A stretch of 64,000 nucleotides of DNA, taken from the NCBI GenBank assembly GCA_963788325.1, contig CAWBGJ010000015.1:434001-498000 (forward strand), written 5' to 3'. Source of the DNA: Prado023 sp963788325. Lineage in GTDB: Bacteria > Actinomycetota > Actinomycetes > S36-B12 > CAIYMF01. The translations under genes and the position numbers were made by a program. Positions 8,414 to 16,393 of this stretch are shown in pieces. The first letter of the stretch is position 1. Each line of letters begins with the position of its first letter. The notes under the pieces were generated by a model that did not search any database, was not told the DNA's origin, and was given only the letters and a program-made list of their open reading frames with translations.

Positions 8414-9028
8414 CTACTCGCTCGTGGGCGTGGCCTCGGCTGCGGGCGCGGCCTTGGCCGGGGCCTTCTTCGCCGCGGGGGCCTTCTTCGCCGCGGGGGC
8501 CTTCTTCGCCGCAGGGGCCTTCTTGGCCGCAGGGGCCTTCTTGGCCGCAGGAGCAGCGGCCTTGGCCGGCGCCTTCTTCGCCGCGGGAGCCTTCTTCGCC
8601 GCGGGGGCCTTCTTCGCGGGCGGAGCCGACTTGGCCGGTGCCTTCTTGGCCGTGGCCACAGCGGCATCCACGGCCGAGGCAGCGGCCTTCTTCGCCGGGG
8701 CGGTCGCCCGCTTGGCGGTGGCGGTGACCTTGGCCACTGCCTCCGCGGGCAGGTCGCCGTTCACCGACGCCTTGAAGTCACCACCGGGACGGAAGCGCGG
8801 GACGGCCGTGGCAACCTTGCGGATCGCCTCGCCGGTCGAGGGTGCGCGGTAGGTGCGGGCAGCACGCTCGGCCCGCTCGAAGACGCCGAAGCCGCTGATG
8901 GAGACCTTCTGGCCCTTGGTGACGGCCTCGGTGATCACGTCGACGACAGCCTGGACGGCCTCCGACGCATCCTTCTTGCTGGTGTCGATACGGGCTGCGA
9001 CGACGTCGATCAGCTCAGCCTTGTTCAT
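8414..9028 (-). CDS. hup: HU-family nucleoid protein with H1-like basic tail
   Basis: A 204-residue protein. Residues 1-90 form a canonical HU domain (MNKAELIDVVAARI, then GQKVSISGFGVFERAER, and AVPRFRPGGDFKASV at the end of the core). The DNA-intercalating arm reads RTYRAPSTGEA. From about residue 100 the protein is a low-complexity lysine, alanine and proline tail made of repeats such as PAAKKA and APAKAA. This HU plus histone-H1-like architecture matches mycobacterial HupB. It binds and compacts DNA. The gene follows leuCD, the same order as in Mycobacterium. GGAGGG lies upstream of the ATG. Confidence 0.93.
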   Translation of the reverse strand: MNKAELIDVVAARIDTSKKDASEAVQAVVDVITEAVTKGQKVSISGFGVFERAERAARTYRAPSTGEAIRKVATAVPRFRPGGDFKASVNGDLPAEAVAKVTATAKRATAPAKKAAASAVDAAVATAKKAPAKSAPPAKKAPAAKKAPAAKKAPAKAAAPAAKKAPAAKKAPAAKKAPAAKKAPAAKKAPAKAAPAAEATPTSE

Positions 9029-9120
9029 TGCCGGATTCCCTCCACGGATCGCACCGGCGCGGTGCCGGTGAGTGGTCTGTGATGTGCAGGCGCAGGCTAC
9101 TCCCGCGCATCGGGGACACG

Positions 9121-9708
9121 CTAGGCGGTACGTGGGGAGAATGCGGGTCGGGCGGCCTCGAAACCTGCGATCAGGTCCGCACTTTGCAGCGTGATGCCCA
9201 CGTCGTCGAGGCCCTCGAGCAACCGCCAGCGCACGTAGTCGTCGATCTCGAACGGTGCGACCACGTCCGCGAAGGAGACCGTGCGGTCCTGGAGGTCCAC
9301 GGTCACCGACATGCCCGGGTCCGCCTCGGTGGCCGCCCAGAGCGCCTCGACCACGGACTGGTCGACCACGCCGGTCAGCAGCCCACCCTTGCCGGAGTTG
9401 CCGCGGAAGATGTCGGCGAACCGCGAGGAGAGGACCACGCGGAACCCATAGTCCTGCAGTGCCCAGACCGCGTGCTCACGCGAAGAACCGGTGCCGAAGT
9501 CCGGGCCGGCGACCAGGATGCTCGCGCCCGCGCGCGAAGGGTCGTTGAGGATGAAACCCGGATCGGTGCGCCAGGCGGCGAACAGGGCGTCCTCGTAGCC
9601 GTGCCGGGTGATCCGCTTGAGGTACTTGGCCGGGATGATCTGGTCGGTGTCGACGTTGCTGGCCCGCAGCGGGAGCGCGGTGCCGGTGTGCACGGTGAAG
9701 GCGTCCAT
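9121..9708 (-). CDS. leuD: 3-isopropylmalate dehydratase small subunit
   Basis: A 195-residue swivel-domain subunit. Motifs are RASNVDTDQIIPAKYLK at the N-terminus, GPDFGTGSSREHAVWAL (substrate binding loop), SSRFADIFRGNSGKGGLL, and DDYVRWRLLEGLDDVGITL at the end. It pairs with LeuC to isomerise 2-isopropylmalate to 3-isopropylmalate in leucine synthesis. It lies 75 nt after leuC on the same strand and is presumably co-transcribed. Confidence 0.96.
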   Translation of the reverse strand: MDAFTVHTGTALPLRASNVDTDQIIPAKYLKRITRHGYEDALFAAWRTDPGFILNDPSRAGASILVAGPDFGTGSSREHAVWALQDYGFRVVLSSRFADIFRGNSGKGGLLTGVVDQSVVEALWAATEADPGMSVTVDLQDRTVSFADVVAPFEIDDYVRWRLLEGLDDVGITLQSADLIAGFEAARPAFSPRTA

Positions 9709-9783
9709 GTCGTGTCCTCGGGTCTGGAGTGGGCTGGAGTGGTCGGGGCGGGTCAGGCGTTGCCTGCAGTGGTCGGGGGCGGT

Positions 9784-11184
9784 TCAGAGCAGGTCGGCCG
9801 GTGAGCTGAGGGTGCCGCGCACGGCGGTGGCTGCGGCGACCTGCGGGCTGACCAGGTGGGTGCGCCCGCCCGGGCCCTGGCGGCCCTCGAAGTTGCGGTT
9901 CGAGGTCGACGCGCTGCGCTCCTGCGGGGCCAGCGTGTCCGGGTTCATGCCCAGGCACATCGAGCAGCCCGCCTCGCGCCACTGCGCGCCGGCATCGGTG
10001 AAGACCCGGTCCAGGCCCTCGGCCATCGCGGCCAGGCGCACACGGACCGAGCCGGGGACCACCAGCATCCGCACACCCTCGGCCACCCTGCGCCCGCGCA
10101 GGATGTCGGCCGCTGCGCGCAGGTCCTCGATGCGCCCGTTGGTGCACGAGCCCAGGAACACCGTGTCGACTGCGATCTCGCGCATCGGGGTGCCGGCGGT
10201 CAGGCCCATGTAGGCAAGGGACTTCGCCGCGGCGGCCTGGTCGCTGGGATCCGCGAAGTCCTCGGGCGCGGGCACTGCCGCCGAGAGCGGCACGCCCTGC
10301 CCGGGATTGGTTCCCCAGGTGACGAAGGGGCTGAGCTCGCTGGCGTCGATGATCACCTCCGCGTCGAACTGCGCGTCCTCGTCGGTGGTCAATGTGCGCC
10401 AGTAGGCGACGGCGTCGTTCCAGTCCTGCCCGGCCGGCGCCTTGTCACGGCCCTCGATGTAGTCGAACGTGGTCTGGTCCGGGGCGATCATGCCTGCACG
10501 CGCACCGGCCTCGATCGACATGTTGCAGATCGTCATCCGGCCCTCCATGCTCAGCGCCCGGATGGCCTCGCCGCGGTACTCCAGGACGTAGCCCTGCCCG
10601 CCGCCGGTTCCGATCCGTGCGATCACGGCCAGGATGAGGTCCTTGGCGGTCACGCCCTCGGGCAGCTGGCCCTGAACGGTGATCGCCATGGTCTTGAACG
10701 GCTTGAGCGGCAGGGTCTGGGTGGCCAGCACGTGCTCCACCTCGGAGGTCCCGATGCCGAACGCCAACGCCCCGAAGGCCCCGTGCGTGGAGGTGTGCGA
10801 GTCACCGCAGACCACGGTCATGCCCGGCTGGGTCAGGCCCAGCTGCGGACCCACGACGTGCACGATGCCCTGCTCGGCGCTGCCCAGCGAGTAGATGGGC
10901 ACACCGAACTCGGCGGCGTTGGCACGCAGCGCGTCGACCTGCGCGCGCGAGACCGGATCGGCGATCGGCTTGTCGATGTCGATGGTGGGGACGTTGTGGT
11001 CCTCGGTGGCCAGCGTCAGGTCGGGTCGGCGGACCGGGCGGCCGGCCGCACGCAGGCCGTCGAAGGCCTGCGGGCTGGTCACCTCGTGGATCAGGTGCAG
11101 GTCGATGTAGAGCAGGTCGGGCTCCCCAGGCGCGCTGCGCACGACGTGGGCATCCCATACCTTCTCGGCCAGTGTGCGACCCAT
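9784..11184 (-). CDS. leuC: 3-isopropylmalate dehydratase large subunit
   Basis: A 466-residue aconitase-family subunit. It has VVCGDSHTSTHGAFGALAFG, the [4Fe-4S] ligands in FLGSCTNGRIEDLRAA and CSMCLGMN, and ERSASTSNRNFEGRQGPG. It carries the catalytic cluster for isopropylmalate isomerisation with LeuD. The start ATG at 11184 follows GGAACGGAG. It diverges from the IclR-type regulator, whose likely promoter lies within the intergenic stretch between the two starts. This is the position of the LtbR/NdgR regulators that control leuCD in other actinobacteria. Confidence 0.97.
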   Translation of the reverse strand: MGRTLAEKVWDAHVVRSAPGEPDLLYIDLHLIHEVTSPQAFDGLRAAGRPVRRPDLTLATEDHNVPTIDIDKPIADPVSRAQVDALRANAAEFGVPIYSLGSAEQGIVHVVGPQLGLTQPGMTVVCGDSHTSTHGAFGALAFGIGTSEVEHVLATQTLPLKPFKTMAITVQGQLPEGVTAKDLILAVIARIGTGGGQGYVLEYRGEAIRALSMEGRMTICNMSIEAGARAGMIAPDQTTFDYIEGRDKAPAGQDWNDAVAYWRTLTTDEDAQFDAEVIIDASELSPFVTWGTNPGQGVPLSAAVPAPEDFADPSDQAAAAKSLAYMGLTAGTPMREIAVDTVFLGSCTNGRIEDLRAAADILRGRRVAEGVRMLVVPGSVRVRLAAMAEGLDRVFTDAGAQWREAGCSMCLGMNPDTLAPQERSASTSNRNFEGRQGPGGRTHLVSPQVAAATAVRGTLSSPADLL

Positions 11185-11204
11185 CTCGAACTCCGTTCCC
11201 TCAG

Positions 11205-11234
11205 TTGACGTCTCATATGTTGAAACGGCAGTAT
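11205..11234 (+). promoter_or_regulatory. Promoter of the IclR-type regulator
   Basis: TTGACG (11205-11210) and CAGTAT (11229-11234) are separated by 18 nt. The -10 box ends 6 nt before the ATG at 11241, so the transcript is probably leaderless. CATATG lies in the spacer, a possible half of an operator shared with leuC. Confidence 0.55.
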
Positions 11235-11240
11235 CACCCT

Positions 11241-11960
11241 ATGGACGAAGCATACGCCAGTGGGGTTGGTGTCATCGACAAGGCTGCCATGCTGCTCGAT
11301 GCCCTCGAGGGCGGGCCCCTCTCGCTGGCCGGCCTCGTGGCCGCCACGGGCCTGGCCCGGCCCACCGCGCACAGGCTGGCCACCGCACTGGAGCACCATC
11401 GACTGATCGCCCGCGACATCTCCGGGCGATTCGTGCTCGGCCCGCGCCTGCCCGAACTCGCGTCCGCCGCCGGCGAGGATCGGCTGGTCGCCGCCGCGGG
11501 ACCCGCCCTGGCCGCTCTGCGCGAGGCCACCGGAGAGAGCGCGCAGGTCTACCGGCGCCAGGGCGACCGACGCATCTGCGTGGCCGCGGCCGAGAGGTTG
11601 ACCGGGCTGCGCGACACCGTCCCGGTCGGGTCGGTCCTCACGATGCATGCCGGCTCCGCGGCCCAGGTGCTGCTCGCGTGGGAGGACCCCGATCGGATCC
11701 ACACCGGCCTGCGCGACTCGACGTTCACCGCCGCGACCCTGGCCGGGGTCCGGCGCCGCGGCTGGGCCCAGAGCGTGGCCGAGCGGGAGCAGGGCGTGGC
11801 CTCGGTCAGCGCACCGGTGCGTGGCCCCTCGAACAAGGTCGTGGCGGCGGTGTCGGTGTCCGGGCCGCTGGACCGGATGGGTCGGGTGCCCGGCCGCCTG
11901 CACTCCCACGCCGTCCTGGCGGCTGCCGGACGCCTCACCGAGGCGCTGCGCCGCGACTGA
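11241..11960 (+). CDS. IclR-family regulator, LtbR/NdgR-like
   Basis: A 239-residue protein. The N-terminal winged helix-turn-helix (VIDKAAMLLDALEGGPLSLAGLVAATGLARPTAHRL, split across helices 1-3) is followed by the C-terminal IclR effector domain with QVYRRQGDRRICVAAAE, VPVGSVLTMHAGSAAQVLLA, RGWAQSVAEREQGVASVSAPV and VAAVSVSGPLDRM. Family members placed divergently to leuCD repress or activate leucine (and other amino acid) genes in Corynebacterium and Streptomyces; the same role here is inferred from position. The ATG at 11241 was chosen over upstream GTG codons because of the promoter spacing. Confidence 0.88.
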   Translation: MDEAYASGVGVIDKAAMLLDALEGGPLSLAGLVAATGLARPTAHRLATALEHHRLIARDISGRFVLGPRLPELASAAGEDRLVAAAGPALAALREATGESAQVYRRQGDRRICVAAAERLTGLRDTVPVGSVLTMHAGSAAQVLLAWEDPDRIHTGLRDSTFTAATLAGVRRRGWAQSVAEREQGVASVSAPVRGPSNKVVAAVSVSGPLDRMGRVPGRLHSHAVLAAAGRLTEALRRD

Positions 11961-12105
11961 GCCATGCGCGTGGCCGGCGGGCTCTGGGGGCTCGGAGACC
12001 ATTGCGGCCCGTGTCGCACGGCCGGCCGTGTCGGGAAGGTCATCGGCAGGGCAGAGGTGCCATTCTGGCGCAGACAGCAGGCGGCCACGGTGGGAGGAGC
12101 TGGCA

Positions 12106-12522
12106 ATGGGAACCTGGTACGGACGGCCGAAACGGCCCGGTGGCGTGGCGTTCCTGGCGATCCTGAGCTGGGTCATCGCGTTCCTGACCCTGCTCGAGGG
12201 ATTCGTGTTCCTCCTCGCGGACTCGCAGGCCCTGGTCGACACTTCGGTGTCAGTCGGCACTGCCCACCTGTACGGCTGGGGCGACATCGCCTTCGGCATT
12301 CTGACCGCCCTGGTCGGGGTCGGCCTGTGGGTCGGCTCCAACCTGGCCCGGCTGGCCCTGAGCGCCCTGATGGCAGTGCGCATCGCCGCGTCGGTGTGGG
12401 CAGCCTTCGCGCTGGTGGGCAACGGTGGGTTCCTGCTCGGCGCGCTGGCCGGTGGCCTGTCCCTGATCGTCCTGCTGCTGCTCTGGAACACCCGCTCGGA
12501 CGCCTTCTTCGTCCGGGTCTGA
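12106..12522 (+). CDS. Small four-helix membrane protein of unknown function
   Basis: A 138-residue protein with about four transmembrane segments: VAFLAILSWVIAFLTLLEGF, AHLYGWGDIAFGILTALVGV, LARLALSALMAVRIAASVWA and FLLGALAGGLSLIVLLLLW. It resembles small actinobacterial membrane proteins annotated as DUF7144, but I give that name tentatively. The ATG at 12106 follows GGGAGGAG at 12092-12099 by 6 nt. The longer frame upstream lies opposite to nothing recognisable and is not used. A strong hairpin terminator lies just downstream. Confidence 0.75.
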   Translation: MGTWYGRPKRPGGVAFLAILSWVIAFLTLLEGFVFLLADSQALVDTSVSVGTAHLYGWGDIAFGILTALVGVGLWVGSNLARLALSALMAVRIAASVWAAFALVGNGGFLLGALAGGLSLIVLLLLWNTRSDAFFVRV

Positions 12523-12543
12523 TTCCGGCGTCACCACACAGCC

Positions 12544-12576
12544 AGAGGGCGGGACCCGAAGTGGGTCCCGCCCTCT
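12544..12576. terminator. Perfect 14-bp stem terminator
   Basis: AGAGGGCGGGACCC (12544-12557) and GGGTCCCGCCCTCT (12563-12576) form a perfect 14-bp stem with a 5-nt loop. It lies between the plus-strand membrane gene and the minus-strand tRNA-Glu, so it may end both transcripts. Confidence 0.8.
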
Positions 12577-12581
12577 CCATG

Positions 12582-12654
12582 TAGCCCCGACGGGATTCGA
12601 ACCCGCGCTACCGCCTTGAGAGGGCGGCGTGCTAGGCCACTACACAACGGGGCC
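12582..12654 (-). tRNA. tRNA-Glu (anticodon CUC)
   Basis: A 73-nt cloverleaf on the minus strand. The acceptor GGCCCCG pairs with CGGGGCT (one G-T closing pair). The anticodon loop is CTCTCAA, giving anticodon CTC for GAG codons. The T arm has GGGTTCGAATCCC. The 3' CCA is not encoded. It lies about 75 nt from tRNA-Gln and near gltX. Confidence 0.95.
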
Positions 12655-12729
12655 GTGCTTCTCCTGCGGTGCCGATCGCTCGGCGCGGCGCGTCGATAGT
12701 ACCCACGGGGAGCCACATCGAAACACCAG

Positions 12730-12801
12730 CTGGGGTACCAGGACTCGAACCTAGACTAGCTGAACCAGAATCAGCCGGGCTGCCAATTACCCCATACCCC
12801 A
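12730..12801 (-). tRNA. tRNA-Gln (anticodon CUG)
   Basis: A 72-nt cloverleaf. The acceptor TGGGGTA pairs with TACCCCA and the discriminator is G. The anticodon loop TTCTGGT gives CTG for CAG codons. The T arm is CTAGGTTCGAGTCCTGG. The CCA tail is not encoded. Starting with U1 is typical of tRNA-Gln. Confidence 0.95.
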
Positions 12802-12814
12802 AGGGCAGGGACGA

Positions 12815-13783
12815 CTATACCGGCCGGGTCGGCTGTCCCCCAAATGCGCGCCCGACCGGGCCGGGCCTGGGGTGGGTGTCGAAGCGGGCCTCGAGATCGC
12901 GGGTGACGGCGTCCATCACGGCCAGCACCGTCTCGTCGAACGTCGTGCTCGTGATCACCTCGACGCCGTGCCGCTGGCACTGCTCCACGATGTAGCCGTC
13001 GAGCTCACGGATCGCCTCCATCCGCTCGAGGTACTCGGTGGGCTTGCGGTCACCGTCGAGGAAGCGCTGGATGAACCGGCCCCGGTGCTCGGCCAGCCCG
13101 GCCACGGTCAGCACGTAGGACAACAACGGCAGTCCCGGATCGACCTCCATGAGACCGGGCACGATGTGCACCCCGTTGATCAGGACCTGCTGGCCCTCCT
13201 TGACCGAGCGCACCGCCAGGGCGACCGTGCCGTGCTGGACGATGCGCGCCTGCTCCTCGAAGGCGAACAGCAGTTGGTTGCCCGACAGGTTGCTGCGCAT
13301 CATCTTGGCCGCAGAGAACGAGCTCTGGTGAAGGGCCGGGAGCAGGTCGGGGGCCAGCACGCTGCGGATCACCGAGCGCACCTGGTCAGTCGAGATCACC
13401 ACGCCGATCCCCAGTCGCTCAGCCACCTCAGCACTGACCGTCGACTTGCCCACCCCCGATGACCCACCGAGGGCCACCACGAACGGCTGGCGCCCGGTGC
13501 GCACCCAGCGCCGGATCCGCACCCGGCGTTCGACATCGACGAGGTCCGCGGCGAGCAGGACCCGGCTGATCTGGGCGAACACGTCGTCGCGGCGGATGAT
13601 GTCACCCTCGCCCGCGCCGGCCTCCCGATGCGCCGTGGCGATATCGGTGACAGTCGCACTCGCAGCGTGGTCCGCGGCGGCCGAGTCCATGCCGCCCTTC
13701 ATCAGCCAGCGCGCGATCATGCCCGCGGAGAGGGGCACCCTCCGGTCGTCGAGGTCGCGCATGAACAGGGCCGCGTCTGTCAC
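12815..13783 (-). CDS. 2-phosphoglycerate kinase-like P-loop protein
   Basis: A 322-residue protein. An N-terminal region (VPLSAGMIARWLMKGGMD, then EGDIIRRDDVFAQISRVLL) precedes a P-loop kinase domain starting at FVVALGGSSGVGKST (about residue 115) with the segments GVVISTDQVRSVIRSVL, EEQARIVQHGTVALAVRSV, VLINGVHIVPGL and LAEHRGRFIQRF. This matches proteins annotated as 2-phosphoglycerate kinase, first known from methanogen cyclic-2,3-diphosphoglycerate synthesis. The true substrate in actinobacteria is unknown. The GTG at 13783 follows TAGGTT by 7 nt, suggesting a leaderless mRNA. Start and kinase class are good; function is tentative. Confidence 0.65.
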   Translation of the reverse strand: MTDAALFMRDLDDRRVPLSAGMIARWLMKGGMDSAAADHAASATVTDIATAHREAGAGEGDIIRRDDVFAQISRVLLAADLVDVERRVRIRRWVRTGRQPFVVALGGSSGVGKSTVSAEVAERLGIGVVISTDQVRSVIRSVLAPDLLPALHQSSFSAAKMMRSNLSGNQLLFAFEEQARIVQHGTVALAVRSVKEGQQVLINGVHIVPGLMEVDPGLPLLSYVLTVAGLAEHRGRFIQRFLDGDRKPTEYLERMEAIRELDGYIVEQCQRHGVEVITSTTFDETVLAVMDAVTRDLEARFDTHPRPGPVGRAFGGQPTRPV

Positions 13784-13907
13784 GGCTCCCAACCTAGCCC
13801 GCCCGTCGTGAGGTTGCCCCGGGCAGGCGCGGACTGCCCCCCGATCGGGGGTGATCAGGCGCGTCGACCGGTGCCGGTCCACCGGCCGGTCTCAGAACGA
13901 CCTTTCC

Positions 13908-13935
13908 GGCGGCGGTGTGTAACCACACCTCCGCC
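13908..13935 (-). terminator. Hairpin downstream of gltX
   Basis: GGCGG and GGTGTG arms pair with CACACC and CCGCC around a TAAC loop with one internal mismatch. It lies 30 nt after the gltX stop on the minus strand. No T-run follows. Confidence 0.5.
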
Positions 13936-13964
13936 AGCCCTCGAGCCGCGCCGACGAAGCCCTT

Positions 13965-15524
13965 TCAGGCTGGGTTGGCCAACGCTGAATCGATGCGCGC
14001 GAGAGCCGTCTCGCGACCGAGCAACTCGATCGACTCGAACAGCGGTGGGGACACGCGTCGGCCGGTGACGGCCACCCGGACCGGACCGAATGCGAGCTTG
14101 GGCTTGAACCCCAGCCCTTCGATCAGTGCCGAACGCAGCGCCGCCTCGATGCCCGCTGAACTCCAGTCCTCCAGCGTGGCCAGGGCATCACGCGCGGACT
14201 GCAGCACCGGCGCGCTGTCCGCGCCGAGCATCCGCGCTGCGTCGTCGGGATCCGGGGTGAAGCCGTCGCCGGCGAACAGGAAGCCCAGCATGCCGGTGGC
14301 CTGGCCGAGGGTCTCCATGCGTTCCTGGACGAGCGGAACCGCTGCAGCCAGGGTGCCCTGCTGCGCCTCAGGCACGGGCTCGGGCAGGACACCTTCCTCG
14401 ACGAGCTTCTCCTGGATGCGAGCGGTGAGCTCCTCCACGGGCAGGGCGCGGATCCAGTCGCCGTTGATCGCGGTGCACTTCTTCAGGTCGAAGCGCGCGG
14501 GATTGGCGCTGACCCGCTCGAGGGAGAACGCGGCGGCCATCTGCTCCTTGCTGAAGAACTCCCGGTCCGCGCCCATCGACCAACCCAAGAGCGCCAAGTA
14601 GTTGGTCAGGCCCTCGGGCAGGAAGCCCTGCTCTCGGTAGAGGTTCAGGCTCGACTGCGGATCGCGCTTGGACAGCTTCTTGTTGCCCTCACCCATCACG
14701 TAGGGCAGGTGCCCGAACTCCGGGGTCGTCCCGTCGGAGACCCCGATCTCGGCCAGGGCGTCATAGAGCGCGATCTGGCGCGGGGTGCTGGACAGCAGGT
14801 CCTCGCCGCGCAGGACATGCGTGATCCGCATCAGTGCGTCATCGACCGGGTTGACCAACGTGTAGAGCGGCTCCCCGTTTGCCCGCACCAGGACGAAGTC
14901 CGGCACATGCTCGGCGGCGAAGCTGACCGGGCCACGGACGAGGTCGTCCCAGGTCAATTCCGTACCGGGCATCCGGAAGCGGATCGCCGGGCGGCGTCCC
15001 TCGGCGGCGAGGTCCGCGCGCTGCTGGTCGCTGAGGTCGCGGCAGTGGCCGTCGTAGCCTGGCGTGCGGCCCTCCTTGCGGGCCGCCTCGCGACGCACCT
15101 CGAGCTCCTCGGGGGTGCAGTAGCACTCGTAGGCCCGACCGGCGGCGAGCAGGTCGCGGGCCGCCTTCGCGTACAGCTCCGCGCGCTGGGACTGCCGGTA
15201 CGGGCCGTAGGGTCCCTCCTCGGCTGCACCCGGGCCGGCGCCGTCGCGGCCGGGGCCCTCGTCCCAGTCCAGCTCCAGCCAGCGCAGGGCGTCGAGGAGT
15301 TGCTGGTAGGACTCCTCGGAGTCGCGCGCGGTGTCGGTGTCCTCGATCCGGAACACGAACGTCCCGCCGGTGTGCCGCGCGTAGGCCCAGTTGAACAAAG
15401 CGGTGCGGACCATGCCGACGTGCGGGTTCCCGGTCGGGGACGGGCAGAAGCGCACCCGGACGTCTGGGTTGCTGGCTCGGGCGGGCAGGTCGACGGGCGC
15501 GAGGACATCGGGAAGCTGGCTCAT
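13965..15524 (-). CDS. gltX: Glutamate--tRNA ligase
   Basis: A 519-residue class I aminoacyl-tRNA synthetase that charges tRNA-Glu (and in most actinobacteria also mischarges tRNA-Gln for the GatCAB route). The HIGH-equivalent lies in FCPSPTGNPHVGMVRTALFN. A cysteine cluster CYCTPEELE plus GHCRDLS follows. The KMSKS-equivalent is NKKLSKRD. The C-terminal helical anticodon-binding domain ends with SIELLGRETALARIDSALAN. The ATG at 15524 was chosen because it begins the usual N-terminus; TAGGAT lies 10 nt upstream. It sits beside tRNA-Glu and tRNA-Gln genes. Confidence 0.97.
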   Translation of the reverse strand: MSQLPDVLAPVDLPARASNPDVRVRFCPSPTGNPHVGMVRTALFNWAYARHTGGTFVFRIEDTDTARDSEESYQQLLDALRWLELDWDEGPGRDGAGPGAAEEGPYGPYRQSQRAELYAKAARDLLAAGRAYECYCTPEELEVRREAARKEGRTPGYDGHCRDLSDQQRADLAAEGRRPAIRFRMPGTELTWDDLVRGPVSFAAEHVPDFVLVRANGEPLYTLVNPVDDALMRITHVLRGEDLLSSTPRQIALYDALAEIGVSDGTTPEFGHLPYVMGEGNKKLSKRDPQSSLNLYREQGFLPEGLTNYLALLGWSMGADREFFSKEQMAAAFSLERVSANPARFDLKKCTAINGDWIRALPVEELTARIQEKLVEEGVLPEPVPEAQQGTLAAAVPLVQERMETLGQATGMLGFLFAGDGFTPDPDDAARMLGADSAPVLQSARDALATLEDWSSAGIEAALRSALIEGLGFKPKLAFGPVRVAVTGRRVSPPLFESIELLGRETALARIDSALANPA

Positions 15525-15628
15525 GATGCGCCGAATCCTACCGGCGCCCCGGCGCCCCACCCGTCCGTCGCGTCCCGCCGGGCGGCGCTGGGACCCGGGA
15601 CGGGTGGCATTGGGCGCCGGGCTCCGGG

Positions 15629-16393
15629 TCAGCGGACGGGGTTGACCAGCGTGCCCAGGCCAGCGACGGTCACCACCACCTCGTCACCGGCGGCCAGCGG
15701 ACCGACTCCCGCCGGGGTGCCCGTCAGGATCACGTCCCCGGGCAGCAGCGTCATCACCGCGGACACGGCCTCGATCAGCGCCGGAACCCCATGGATGAGC
15801 GTCGCGGTGGACGCACTCTGCACGGTGTCGGAGTTGACCTCGCACTCGACCAGTACGTCGGCCGGGTCCAGGTCCGTGTCGATCCAGGGACCCAGTGGAC
15901 AGAACGTGTCGAAGCCCTTGGCCCGCGTCCACTGACCATCCGAGCGTTGCAGGTCACGCGCCGTCACGTCGTTGGCGCACGTGTAGCCCAGGATCACCTC
16001 GGCCGCCCGCCCGGCCGGCACCCGCCGGCACATCCGGCCGATCACGACCGCGAGCTCGGCCTCGTAGTGCACCTCGGCGGACTCCGGCGGCAGCACGATC
16101 GGGTCATCCGGTCCGATCAGCGCCGTCGTCGGCTTGAGGAACATCAACGGCTGCTCCGGCGGGGTGCCGCCCATCTCGGCGGCATGGTCGGCGTAGTTCT
16201 TGCCGATCCCGATGATCTTGCTGGGGATCACCGGAGCCAGCAGTCGGACGTCGTCGAGGTCGTGCACGACACCGGTGGTCTCCAGCGCCTGGCCGGCGGT
16301 CGCGAACGGGTGCCCGGGCAGCTCGAGGATCTCGGATCCCTCCACCACTCCGTACCGGACGGCGCCCGCCAGCGAGTAGCGCGCGATCCTCAT
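15629..16393 (-). CDS. Fumarylacetoacetate hydrolase-family protein
   Basis: A 254-residue protein. It has a short N-terminal strand region (MRIARYSLAGAVRYGVVEG) and a FAH catalytic domain: KIIGIGKNYADHAAEMG, MFLKPTTALIGPDDPIVLP, the metal ligands in EVHYEAELAVVIG, GYTCANDVTARDLQ, KGFDTFCPLGPWI, and GDVILTGTPAGVGPL. Members hydrolyse or decarboxylate acylpyruvates and related 2-oxo acids using Mg2+. The ATG overlaps the cimA stop as ATGA, so it is co-translated with cimA. FAH-cimA-ilvE neighbourhoods are common in actinobacteria; the substrate is unknown. Confidence 0.9.
   Translation of the reverse strand: MRIARYSLAGAVRYGVVEGSEILELPGHPFATAGQALETTGVVHDLDDVRLLAPVIPSKIIGIGKNYADHAAEMGGTPPEQPLMFLKPTTALIGPDDPIVLPPESAEVHYEAELAVVIGRMCRRVPAGRAAEVILGYTCANDVTARDLQRSDGQWTRAKGFDTFCPLGPWIDTDLDPADVLVECEVNSDTVQSASTATLIHGVPALIEAVSAVMTLLPGDVILTGTPAGVGPLAAGDEVVVTVAGLGTLVNPVR

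Noticed and set aside
8355..8852. Plus-strand frame rich in AGAFFAAG repeats
   Set aside because: It is the antisense image of the HU lysine/alanine tail; the periodicity comes from the HU codons.
9709..9783. GGAGTGG/GTGGTCGGGG direct repeats between leuC and leuD
   Set aside because: They are short and irregular and show no consistent spacing or link to a known site.
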